From Planctomycetota bacterium (GTDB lineage: Bacteria; Planctomycetota; Phycisphaerae; UBA1845): DNA of 6,060 nucleotides. Positions 1 through 5,463 of the stretch are shown one piece after another. The notes beneath the pieces were generated by a model that was not told the DNA's origin, made no database searches, and saw only the letters and a program-made list of their open reading frames with translations. Both the position numbers and the translations under genes were made by a program. The DNA lies in assembly GCA_022561415.1 (NCBI GenBank), contig JADFRH010000156.1:1-6060 (forward strand), in the 5' to 3' direction. Each line of letters begins with the position of its first letter. The stretch's first letter is position 1.

Positions 1-265
1 TCCAGAACAAGATGCCGAGCTTGAAGAAGCTTCCCCAAACAGGAACGACAAAGAGGACAAACGTCGCAACGGCCCCTCCTGCCAGGACAATCAGGTTCCA
101 CTGCTCGCGATTGGTCTTGACCTTGTCCATGTCGCGATCGATCCATTGTGCCCCCAGTGCCCAGACGATGAGCAGGGCCGCAACGATCCCGATTCTGGTG
201 GGGCTGACAAAAGGCCCGGGGTCCAGATCAACCGCAGCAAGAGTGTAAGCTATGTCCGAAATCAT
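1..265 (-). CDS. N-terminal part of a membrane protein, probably a planctomycete-type GspE/PilB secretion ATPase (runs off left edge)
   Basis: The minus-strand frame opens with ATG at 265-263 and stays open to the window edge, giving 88 residues. A short polar start is followed by a hydrophobic segment at about residues 24-41 (RIGIVAALLIVWALGAQW), a charged loop containing WIDRDMDKVKTNREQW, and a second hydrophobic segment at about 57-79. From memory, this pattern (GPxVSP, helix, WxDKD-like loop, second helix) resembles the N-terminal extension that planctomycetes place before type II/IV secretion ATPases of the GspE/PulE family. The ATPase domain itself would lie beyond the window, so Walker motifs cannot be checked. 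There is no clear Shine-Dalgarno before the ATG, and no in-frame ATG was found upstream. The membrane protein call is solid; the GspE assignment is an inference. Confidence 0.6.
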   Translation of the reverse strand, partial: MISDIAYTLAAVDLDPGPFVSPTRIGIVAALLIVWALGAQWIDRDMDKVKTNREQWNLIVLAGGAVATFVLFVVPVWGSFFKLGILFW

Positions 266-315
266 TGGGTTCGTACGCGGGTCCGATGCACTTTCGTGGA
301 ACTGTCCATCCTGCG

Positions 316-346
316 CCGACCGACAGAGTCGGCTCGCCCACCGATC
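316..346 (+). repeat. Dispersed palindromic element, copy 1 (intergenic, degenerate)
   Basis: This is the most diverged of four copies in the window. It keeps CCGACCGACAgAGTCGGCT and then diverges (CGCCCACCGATC). It lies in the gap between the SDR gene and the left-edge membrane protein gene, inside the probable leader of the latter. The orientation is the same as copy 3 and opposite to copies 2 and 4. Confidence 0.55.
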
Positions 347-407
347 TTCTCCTCTGGGTTCGATCCTGTCGGGGTGGTGCCGTAGCGACTCCGTCCGTTT
401 CCAGCTG

Positions 408-435
408 ATTGTATACCCCGGATTCCGAATCGCAA
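408..435 (-). promoter_or_regulatory. Candidate sigma70-type promoter for the left-edge membrane protein gene
   Basis: Read on the minus strand, TTGCGA (435-430) is followed after 16 bp by TACAAT (413-408), within the longer run TATACAAT. Transcription would begin near 401 and leave a leader of about 135 nt before the ATG at 265. That leader contains one copy of the dispersed palindromic element. It is a consensus match only. Confidence 0.35.
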
Positions 436-472
436 GCCGGCGGTGAGGGTGCGAGGAGTCGGCGGGCTTGTG

Positions 473-1216
473 CTATTGGAGGCTGCGGCCGCCGTCGACG
501 GCCATGATCTCACCGGTGATATAGTCGCCATGCTCCACGAGGAAGCGTACCGCCTTGGCCACGTCTTTCGGGGAGCCCGCCCGCTTGAGTGGAACGACAT
601 CCGTCAGCCTGCGGCGCGTTTCCTCGTCGTAGTCATCTGGAAACACGGCGATGCCCGGTGCAACGCCGTTTACCTGGATTCCCGGTGCCATGGCTTTTGC
701 CAGCCCCTTGGTCAGCGCGGCGAGGCCGGCCTTGGAGGCGAAGTAGCCCAAGTGGGTGGGCCAGGGTCGATCCGACGCCGCGTCGCACAGATTGATAATG
801 CGCCCGCTGCCCCGCGATTCGAGATACCCTTTCGCAAACCGGCTCAAAGCCATGGGGGCCAGCAGGTTGATGCGATGGATTCGTTCCCAGAGGTCCGGGT
901 CGAACTCATCGACGCCGTCGGATCCGCGCCCGGGAAAGATGGCCGCGTTGTTGATCAGGATGTCGAGACGTCCGAGTCGCGAGACGGTCTCCTCGACAAT
1001 CCCGGCGCAGCACGTCGGATCGCTGAGGTCCGCGCGAATGGTGACGGCCCGGCGTCCGAGATCGGCGACCTCGGTGGCGAGTCGCTCGGCCTCATTGTGC
1101 GACGTGTGGTAATGGATGCCGACATCGCACCCGCCGGCGGCAAGCTCCAACACGATGGCGCGTCCCACCCGCTTCGCCCCGCCGGTAACTAGAGCCACGG
1201 TTCCTTCAAGCTGCAT
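473..1216 (-). CDS. Short-chain dehydrogenase/reductase, pteridine reductase type
   Basis: This 247-residue protein is a complete classical-length SDR with a Rossmann fold. The cofactor loop is TGGAKRVG (residues 11-18), the TGx3RxG variant of pteridine reductases such as PTR1 and FolM, where Arg favours NADPH. NNAA is at 89-92 and the catalytic YxxxK is Y158/K162. Where classical SDRs have the catalytic Ser, this protein has INLCDAA with Asp145, matching the Asp of PTR1 (INMVDAM from memory). The C-terminal VNGVAPG, PLKRAGSP and TGEIMAVDGG are typical SDR features. Its likely role is NADPH-dependent reduction of a pterin or folate-like substrate in the cytoplasm; the substrate is not proven. 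The start is ATG at 1216 with no Shine-Dalgarno. The gene follows the small membrane protein gene after 90 bp and precedes the left-edge membrane protein gene by 207 bp. FabG-like activity is the main alternative. Confidence 0.88.
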   Translation of the reverse strand: MQLEGTVALVTGGAKRVGRAIVLELAAGGCDVGIHYHTSHNEAERLATEVADLGRRAVTIRADLSDPTCCAGIVEETVSRLGRLDILINNAAIFPGRGSDGVDEFDPDLWERIHRINLLAPMALSRFAKGYLESRGSGRIINLCDAASDRPWPTHLGYFASKAGLAALTKGLAKAMAPGIQVNGVAPGIAVFPDDYDEETRRRLTDVVPLKRAGSPKDVAKAVRFLVEHGDYITGEIMAVDGGRSLQ

Positions 1217-1223
1217 CGGTTCG

Positions 1224-1251
1224 ATCGTATCCGATCAAGGCGCCGGGGCAA
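1224..1251 (-). promoter_or_regulatory. Candidate promoter placing the transcription start at the SDR start codon
   Basis: On the minus strand TTGCCC (1251-1246), a 16-bp spacer and TACGAT (1229-1224) lie just upstream of the SDR gene. Only 7 nt separate the -10 hexamer from the ATG at 1216, so the transcript would be leaderless or nearly so, in line with the absent Shine-Dalgarno. The hexamers are imperfect matches. Confidence 0.3.
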
Positions 1252-1306
1252 GTTCGCGGTACCGCCGAAACCAAGGAAGATGGCGAGCGCCCGAGACGGA
1301 TTCAAC

Positions 1307-1573
1307 TTACGGGCGGCGGTCCTCGAGTTCGTCCGGCAAGCCGGTCTCACCGGCCGGAAGGCGGTGCATCGCCCAGACATCTTCGGTTGCGGTAGGGGCA
1401 GCCGCACGCCGCCATATGCTTTGATGAACCCGGCGCATTGTGCGCGCAAGTACAAACGTTGCCAGGAGGAACAGGCCCACCAGAAGGAAGAGCGCAAGAA
1501 GGTAAAGGGACAGGGCAGGCGCCAGAAGCGCCGGATCAAGATCGCCGCGCGCGAGAATCACTACACCAGACAT
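1307..1573 (-). CDS. Small single-pass membrane protein with C-terminal DVWAMHRLP motif
   Basis: This 88-residue protein has a short N-terminus, one long hydrophobic segment at about residues 17-43 (LAPALSLYLLALFLL and onward to VLA), then a basic stretch (RTMRRVHQSIWRR, 44-56) and a hydrophilic tail. By the positive-inside rule the tail would be cytoplasmic. The tail carries TEDVWAMHRLP (64-73), a motif I associate loosely with small planctomycete proteins, but I cannot name the family. ATG at 1573 is preferred over an upstream in-frame TTG at 1609, because 1604-1609 forms the -35 box of a good promoter whose transcript would start at the ATG. It lies 104 bp after the zinc-ribbon gene and 90 bp before the SDR gene. 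The function is unknown. Confidence 0.65.
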   Translation of the reverse strand: MSGVVILARGDLDPALLAPALSLYLLALFLLVGLFLLATFVLARTMRRVHQSIWRRAAAPTATEDVWAMHRLPAGETGLPDELEDRRP

Positions 1574-1580
1574 CAATCTA

Positions 1581-1609
1581 ACTATACGCGCCGAGGCCCA
1601 CGGAGGCAA
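1581..1609 (-). promoter_or_regulatory. Sigma70-like promoter for the small membrane protein, likely leaderless
   Basis: On the minus strand TTGCCT (1609-1604) is separated by 17 bp from TATAGT (1586-1581). The expected transcription start about 7 nt downstream coincides with the ATG at 1573, and no Shine-Dalgarno is present. This is the best consensus promoter in the window. Confidence 0.45.
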
Positions 1610-1677
1610 GCCGGCGGTGCAACTTCTGAGTCCACCCCGCCGACGGACTGACCGCTCGGCCGGGCAGCCGCACGTCC

Positions 1678-2268
1678 TCAGTGGCCGGTGTAAGGGCTAG
1701 GCAGGTTGGACTTCATGCCGGCGATGCGTTGCCGCGAGAACTGTTCAGGCGAATCGTGAAATCGCTTGCGCGATGCTTCGTGGAAGAACGCTTCCGGCGG
1801 CGGGAGGTCGTTCTCGGCGTCGGTAAAGAACTTCAACGCCTCGTCCAGGCATCGCGCGGCGCTGATGCCGAGTTCCCTGGACTGGATACGGTCCGTCTCC
1901 CGACCGGCTTCGTCCGTGAGCAGGCTGACCAGCACGAGCCACTGTCCCAGGTCGATGATGTGCGAGGGTTCGGACGTCGGATTGATGGTCGGCAAGCGGA
2001 CTTTGTCGGTCGACGAGTCTTTCGATTCGTCCGATGTCGGCGGGCGATCCAACTCGATGGGTTGCAGCCAACTTGCACCACACGCTGTGCAGGAGAGGTT
2101 GAGCGCGGCGGGCGGATTGGGGCTGCCAAGATCTCCGACCGACAAAGTCGGCTTGCCGACTGGATCGTCACATCGAAGCGGACCCTTCCCGCAACGCTCA
2201 CACGCGGCGATTCTGAGATAAAGCTGAATCTCGACGATCGAATGGGCTTGGAGCGGAGCGCTCGACAC
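1678..2268 (-). CDS. Zinc-ribbon protein of unknown function carrying two in-frame repeat copies
   Basis: This 196-residue protein begins with GTG at 2268, supported by a Shine-Dalgarno-like GGGAGT 7 nt upstream. Two cysteine pairs, C23-x2-C26 (CERC) and C60-x2-C63 (CTAC), look like a zinc ribbon; an extra Cys33 lies between them. Residues 95-190 form a helical domain with INPTSEPSHIIDLGQW, EAGRETD, CLDEALKFF and a C-terminal basic helix (RKRFHDSPEQFSRQR). I recall this arrangement as a conserved planctomycete hypothetical, with no known role. No signal peptide is visible, so it is probably cytoplasmic. Residues 36-47 and 86-94 are encoded by two oppositely oriented copies of the dispersed palindromic element: one in the loop between the cysteine pairs, the other in the linker before the helical domain. 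It follows the lipoprotein gene after 78 bp. Confidence 0.75.
   Translation of the reverse strand: MSSAPLQAHSIVEIQLYLRIAACERCGKGPLRCDDPVGKPTLSVGDLGSPNPPAALNLSCTACGASWLQPIELDRPPTSDESKDSSTDKVRLPTINPTSEPSHIIDLGQWLVLVSLLTDEAGRETDRIQSRELGISAARCLDEALKFFTDAENDLPPPEAFFHEASRKRFHDSPEQFSRQRIAGMKSNLPSPYTGH
1984..2013 (-). repeat. Dispersed palindromic element, copy 2 (inside zinc-ribbon gene, sense)
   Basis: The minus strand carries ACCGACAAAGTCCGCTTGCC, one base off the core of copy 3 (GTCC for GTCG). It is translated as STDKVRLPT, residues 86-94 of the zinc-ribbon protein, in the same phase as copy 4 in the lipoprotein gene. Confidence 0.7.
2135..2165 (+). repeat. Dispersed palindromic element, copy 3 (inside zinc-ribbon gene, antisense)
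   Basis: This copy has a perfect GTCGGC-TT-GCCGAC hairpin (2147-2160) plus an overlapping alternative CCGAC-AAA-GTCGG (2139-2151). Because the host gene is on the minus strand, it is read through its complement as PVGKPTLSVGDL, residues 36-47, in the loop between the two cysteine pairs. Confidence 0.72.
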
Positions 2269-2275
2269 TACGCGG

Positions 2276-2281
2276 ACTCCC
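2276..2281 (-). promoter_or_regulatory. Shine-Dalgarno site fixing the GTG start of the zinc-ribbon gene
   Basis: GGGAGT on the minus strand ends 7 nt before the GTG at 2268. It is the clearest ribosome-binding site in the window and decides in favour of this non-ATG start. Confidence 0.55.
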
Positions 2282-2346
2282 GATGCGAACCCGGGCGCGC
2301 CGGGGCTTGCAGGTCGCGCTGCCTCGCCCCCGGTCGGTGTGGCGCA

Positions 2347-3216
2347 CTAATCGCCGGTGCCGTCGTCGGTCGGTAAGCCGACTTTGTCGGTCGGCGGTGC
2401 ATCGTCCGGGGTTGCTCCATCTTCAGTCTCCGCCGCTGGGGTAGCTTGCGCGGCTGCGATTGCGGACTCCATCTCCTTCAAGCGTTCCTCGGCCGGACCC
2501 GCGCCGGAGCGAACGCTCTCGAGCATCTCCCGATAGAATTGCAGCCCCCGGTCCAGCGCCGGGCCGAGTTCGGCGAACCGCTCCGCCTCCGGAACCTCGA
2601 TGTACCATTCGTCGTCAACGATGACGAAGCGGTAGGTCTGCGAGATAACGCCGCCTTTGACGCCGACATCCACCTCGGTGTCGCTCTTGACGTTAAGCGT
2701 TTCGCCCTTGAGCTCCAGAGACAGTTCCGCCAAGATCGCGTTCGTGGCGCTCTCACTACGATCGGCTGCGTCGGGAAGCTTCGCGTCGAACGCGCCCTGG
2801 AGCTGTTGGATGACATCCTGTGTTGCGAAGGTCGTCTCGACAATGGGCTCGAGCGCGTCGGCCTGTTCGGCCACGAAGTACTCGAGAATGTCGTCGGCCG
2901 CGCCGGTGCGCACCACCTCGTTGAACTCAGCGATCACCTCCCGGATTTCCGCTTCGATTTCGGCCTTGGCGATCCCCGGGGCCTCGCCGCCGGACGTGGA
3001 CCCGCCATCATCGCCCAATTCCGGTTCACCTGCCGGCTCGCGGAAGGCGTGCCAATCGGCCTGCCCGTCGGCAATCGCTGCCGTTTTCCACACGGGAAAC
3101 GTCGGGAGTAGTGGTGAGCCATCGGTCCCCAGATCCTGAAAAAGGGTTGGCGGTGGCTCGGTCTCTCGGCAACCCGTGGCCGCCAGAAGCAGGACTATCG
3201 GTATGAATCTTCGCAT
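2347..3216 (-). CDS. Secreted lipoprotein, probable NTF2-like fold, function unknown
   Basis: This 289-residue protein starts at ATG 3216; a TTG at 3228 would add only MGDN. Residues 1-16 (MRRFIPIVLLLAATGC) are a lipoprotein signal with a slightly atypical lipobox (ATGC rather than L-x-x-C), so Cys16 would be lipidated and the protein anchored in a membrane outside the cytoplasm. A Pro/Gly/acidic linker follows to about residue 80. Next comes a helical stretch (IREVIAEFNEVVRTGAADDI) leading into EYFVAEQADALEPIVE. A beta-rich part ends in SQTYRFVIVDDEWYIEVPE; this order resembles NTF2/SnoaL-like domains, which is an inference. After a long helix (EMLESVRSGAGPAEERLKEM) the tail is low-complexity, Ala/Asp/Thr-rich, and ends in the repeat-encoded PPTDKVGLPTD. 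The gene is divergent from the S9 gene. No clear Shine-Dalgarno is seen; AT-rich TAATAA lies about 23 nt upstream without a good -35. Confidence 0.75.
   Translation of the reverse strand: MRRFIPIVLLLAATGCRETEPPPTLFQDLGTDGSPLLPTFPVWKTAAIADGQADWHAFREPAGEPELGDDGGSTSGGEAPGIAKAEIEAEIREVIAEFNEVVRTGAADDILEYFVAEQADALEPIVETTFATQDVIQQLQGAFDAKLPDAADRSESATNAILAELSLELKGETLNVKSDTEVDVGVKGGVISQTYRFVIVDDEWYIEVPEAERFAELGPALDRGLQFYREMLESVRSGAGPAEERLKEMESAIAAAQATPAAETEDGATPDDAPPTDKVGLPTDDGTGD
2366..2394 (-). repeat. Dispersed palindromic element, copy 4 (3' end of lipoprotein gene, sense)
   Basis: The minus strand carries ACCGACAAAGTCGGCTT, then ACCGACCGAC. It is translated as PTDKVGLPTD, residues 275-284 of the lipoprotein, five residues before its end. 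One base differs from copy 3 in the second hairpin arm (ACC for GCC). Confidence 0.72.
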
Positions 3217-3367
3217 ATTGTCGCCCAAGCGTGATGCCCCGTTTATTACCTTAGAACGTAGGGAGACTAGGCCGCGTTTCGCGCACGGTCAACTTTTAGA
3301 AGGGTTTTCGGCACGCCTCGGCAAATCCCGCGGGTCGCGGCGCCGACAGAATCACACAACTACGTAC

Positions 3368-3396
3368 TTCGCGGCCTCCGGTCGGGGCGGTACGAT
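3368..3396 (+). promoter_or_regulatory. Candidate promoter for the S9 gene
   Basis: TTCGCG (3368-3373), a 17-bp spacer and TACGAT (3391-3396) would start transcription near 3403, about 22 nt before the preferred TTG start and just before the octamer repeat. The -35 match is poor. The surrounding 3217-3424 stretch (208 bp) is the divergent intergenic region and holds no convincing gene. Confidence 0.25.
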
Positions 3397-3404
3397 CTTA
3401 CAGA

Positions 3405-3452
3405 AAGGTTTCAAGGTTTCAAAGTTGGAAGGTTTCAAGATTTCGACGTTTC
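3405..3452 (+). repeat. Six-unit 8-bp tandem repeat (AAGGTTTC) spanning the S9 gene start
   Basis: The units are AAGGTTTC, AAGGTTTC, AAAGTTGG, AAGGTTTC, AAGATTTC and GACGTTTC, followed by AA. Three are identical and the others differ at one to three positions. The second unit supplies an AAGG Shine-Dalgarno-like core 8 nt before the TTG that lies in the third unit; later units encode the first residues of the signal peptide. Confidence 0.8.
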
Positions 3453-5434
3453 AATCCCGGCGCGCCGGGAACGTTTCCCTGATCCTGCATAGCCTGCTTG
3501 TGATCCTGGCGGCGGGCCGCGGGTTCCACGCGGTACCCGCGCTGGCCCAGTTGCCCCCGCTCATCCCGCGAGAGGTTCTGTTCGGAAACCCGGATCGGGC
3601 CAATCCCCGGCTCTCGCCCGACGGGCGGCGCATCGCGTACCTCGCGCCGGACCGTGGCACGATGAACCTGTGGATCAACACCGTGGGTCTACCGGATGAT
3701 CGCGTGATCACTAAGGATCGTAATCGCGGCATTCGCAGGTATGTCTGGGCCGAGAACAGCAAGCAGATTCTCTACATCCAGGACAAGGCCGGCGACGAAA
3801 ACTGGCATGTCTATTGCGTGACGCTGGAATCGCGCGAGGTCCGGGACATGACACCGTTTGACGGTGTTCAGGCGCGAAACATCGCGCTGAGCCCGAAGCA
3901 TCCCGACGAGGCGCTGGTGGCCCTGAACCGGCGCGACCCGCGCATTCATGACATCTATCGGTTGAATCTCGAATCCGGCACATTGTCGCTTCAGTACGAG
4001 AACAAGGAAGGCTTCGTGGCCTGGACGGCGGACCCGAATCTCGCGGTCCGTGCCGCCCTGAAGCTGCTGCCCAACGGCGGAACGGCGCTTTGGGTTCGCG
4101 AAGATGCCAAAACGGCCTGGCGGACCCTGCTCACCTGGAGCCCCGAGGACATACTCAACAGCGGGCCGATCACCTTCACGCCCGACGGCGGCTCGCTCTA
4201 TCTGCTCAGCAGCAAGGGAACCGATATGGCCCAGCTTCACCGGATCGATCTCACCACGCGGCAGGAAAAGTTGCTCGCGCGCGATCGGCGGGCCGATGTG
4301 TCCGGTGTTCTGCTGCACCCGGTGAGCGGCACGATCCAGGCCGTCGCGTTCCACAAGGAGCGGCTACATTGGAAGGTGCTTGATCCCCAGCCGCGGCGCG
4401 CCGGGGGCTTGCCGTCGATTCGGCGAGACCTGAAGGCGATCCGGCGCACCCGACGCGGTGATTTCCGCATCATCGATCGGGACAACGCCGACAAGACCTG
4501 GCTTGTCTCATTCACGGCCGACGACAGCCCGGTGAATTACTACACCTATGATCGCAAAACGAGGCAAGCGACGCGGCTCTATTCGAATCGCAGCGCTCTC
4601 GAGGATCTCGAACTCGCCAAGTCCGTGCCGATCAGTTTCATGGCTCGTGACGGGTGGAAGATTCATGGATATTTTACCAAGCCACCCGGATTGGACGCTC
4701 ACAAGCTCCCGATGGTTCTTCTCATACATGGCGGACCGTGGAGTCGGGACACCTGGGGCTATAACGGCACCGTCCAATGGCTGGCAAACCGCGGCTACGC
4801 GGTGCTGCGGATCAACTACCGGGGTTCCAGGGGCTACGGCAAGGCGTTTCTCAATGCCGCGAATCGCGATTGGGGCGGCGCGATGCAGAACGATCTGATC
4901 GACGGGGTCCGATGGGCGATTGATAAGAACTTGGCCGACCCGAAACGCGTGGCCGTCTTCGGGAAGTTCTACGGCGGCTATGCGACTCTGGTGAGTCTTG
5001 CCTTCACCCCGGAGATGTTCTGCTGCGGGGTTGATGTGTGCGGACCCAGCAACCTGATCAGTTTCGTCAAGGCCGTCCCGCCTTACTGGAAACCTCTCGA
5101 ACCACTCTGGTTCGACAGGATCGGCCATCCGGAAAGGGACGCCGAACTGCTCAAGTCGCGATCGCCCTTGTTCCACGTGCAGAAGATCACGAAGCCTCTT
5201 CTCATCTTCCAAGGTGCCAACGACCCACGCGTCAAGGCGGCCGAATCCTTGCAGATGGTCAAGGCGCTCCGCGCAGCCGGTAAGGAAGTGGAGTACGTCG
5301 AGTATCCGGACGAGGGTCACGGCTTCATCCTGCCGGCGAACAAGCTCGACTTCTACGCGCGGACGGAAGAGTTCTTCGCCCGCCATCTGGGCGGCCGCTA
5401 CGAAAGGTCAAAACGTCAGAAGAGTGAAGAGTGA
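3425..5434 (+). CDS. Secreted S9 (prolyl oligopeptidase family) protein lacking the catalytic serine
   Basis: From TTG 3425 this is a 669-residue protein. It has a signal peptide (KISTFQSRRAGN, then VSLILHSLLVILAAG, then PALAQ with cleavage near 42), a beta-propeller domain to about 395 (NPRLSPDGRRIAYLAPD, FTPDGGSLYLLSSKG) and an alpha/beta hydrolase domain to about 658. The hydrolase part keeps HGGPWSRDTWGYN (435 on), LANRGYAVLRINYRGSRGYG, Asp600 in QGANDPRV and His632 in DEGHGF. The nucleophile elbow, GGSYGGYA in active relatives, reads GKFYGGYA (513-520). Phe515 (TTC, 4967-4969) replaces the Ser, and Lys514 replaces a Gly. The frame is intact, so this looks like a periplasmic pseudo-peptidase or a very recent loss of function. 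The open frame reaches back to ATG 3176 or 3203, but those overlap the divergent lipoprotein gene and would bury the signal peptide, so TTG is preferred. The tail RSKRQKSEE derives from a heptamer repeat. Confidence 0.88.
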   Translation: MEGFKISTFQSRRAGNVSLILHSLLVILAAGRGFHAVPALAQLPPLIPREVLFGNPDRANPRLSPDGRRIAYLAPDRGTMNLWINTVGLPDDRVITKDRNRGIRRYVWAENSKQILYIQDKAGDENWHVYCVTLESREVRDMTPFDGVQARNIALSPKHPDEALVALNRRDPRIHDIYRLNLESGTLSLQYENKEGFVAWTADPNLAVRAALKLLPNGGTALWVREDAKTAWRTLLTWSPEDILNSGPITFTPDGGSLYLLSSKGTDMAQLHRIDLTTRQEKLLARDRRADVSGVLLHPVSGTIQAVAFHKERLHWKVLDPQPRRAGGLPSIRRDLKAIRRTRRGDFRIIDRDNADKTWLVSFTADDSPVNYYTYDRKTRQATRLYSNRSALEDLELAKSVPISFMARDGWKIHGYFTKPPGLDAHKLPMVLLIHGGPWSRDTWGYNGTVQWLANRGYAVLRINYRGSRGYGKAFLNAANRDWGGAMQNDLIDGVRWAIDKNLADPKRVAVFGKFYGGYATLVSLAFTPEMFCCGVDVCGPSNLISFVKAVPPYWKPLEPLWFDRIGHPERDAELLKSRSPLFHVQKITKPLLIFQGANDPRVKAAESLQMVKALRAAGKEVEYVEYPDEGHGFILPANKLDFYARTEEFFARHLGGRYERSKRQKSEE

Positions 5435-5441
5435 AGAGCGA
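5421..5441 (+). repeat. Three-unit 7-bp tandem repeat (AGAGTGA) at the 3' end of the S9 gene
   Basis: AGAGTGA, AGAGTGA and AGAGCGA run through the last codons and the TGA stop (5432-5434) of the S9 gene. They encode part of the KSEE tail. The conserved family usually ends close to the LGGRYE-like stretch, so the extra charged tail probably came with this repeat. Confidence 0.7.
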
Positions 5442-5463
5442 GAGTCCTACCGACTCTTCACTC
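5429..5463. terminator. Inverted repeat between convergent genes, possible bidirectional terminator
   Basis: GAGTGAAGAG (5429-5438) pairs perfectly with CTCTTCACTC (5454-5463) around a 15-nt loop; a smaller competing hairpin is AGAGTC-CTACC-GACTCT (5441-5457). The stop of the S9 gene lies in the left arm and the stop of the DsbA-like gene in the right arm. The T-tracts after the stem are weak on both sides (CTCTTGTTT on the plus strand), so termination is plausible but not certain. Confidence 0.45.

Noticed and set aside
262..600. Minus-strand open frame of 112 codons between the SDR and the left-edge gene
   Set aside because: It overlaps the SDR 3' end in another frame, is Arg/Ser/Pro-rich as out-of-frame GC-rich DNA usually is, and has no ribosome site.
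443..1192. Long plus-strand open frame (249 codons) opposite the SDR gene
   Set aside because: It is a mirror of a high-GC coding gene with strong SDR motifs on the other strand. Its own translation shows no recognisable domain.
1900..1920. Further partial copy of the palindromic element near 1905
   Set aside because: The sequence encodes EAGRETD of the zinc-ribbon protein's helical domain and matches the element only by shared GC-rich words.
2446..3111. Plus-strand open frame (221 codons) opposite the lipoprotein gene
   Set aside because: The minus-strand reading has a lipoprotein signal and a coherent domain; the plus-strand reading has neither.
3176..3424. N-terminal extension of the S9 open frame back to ATG 3176 or 3203
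   Set aside because: It overlaps the divergent lipoprotein start, is low in recognisable content, and would place the signal peptide about 90 residues inside the protein.
3462..3480. Possible twin-arginine (Tat) motif SRRAGNV in the S9 signal peptide
   Set aside because: The hydrophobic residues expected two and three positions after RR are missing, so ordinary Sec export is more likely.
2291..4406. Recurring GGCGCGCCGGG at about 2294, 3460 and 4394
   Set aside because: The shared stretch is short and GC-rich, without conserved flanks. At 4394 it fits normal coding sequence, so chance is the simplest explanation.
4508..5386. Long minus-strand open frame (292 codons) opposite the S9 hydrolase domain
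   Set aside because: It is an antisense shadow of the conserved hydrolase domain, with no motif or start signal of its own.
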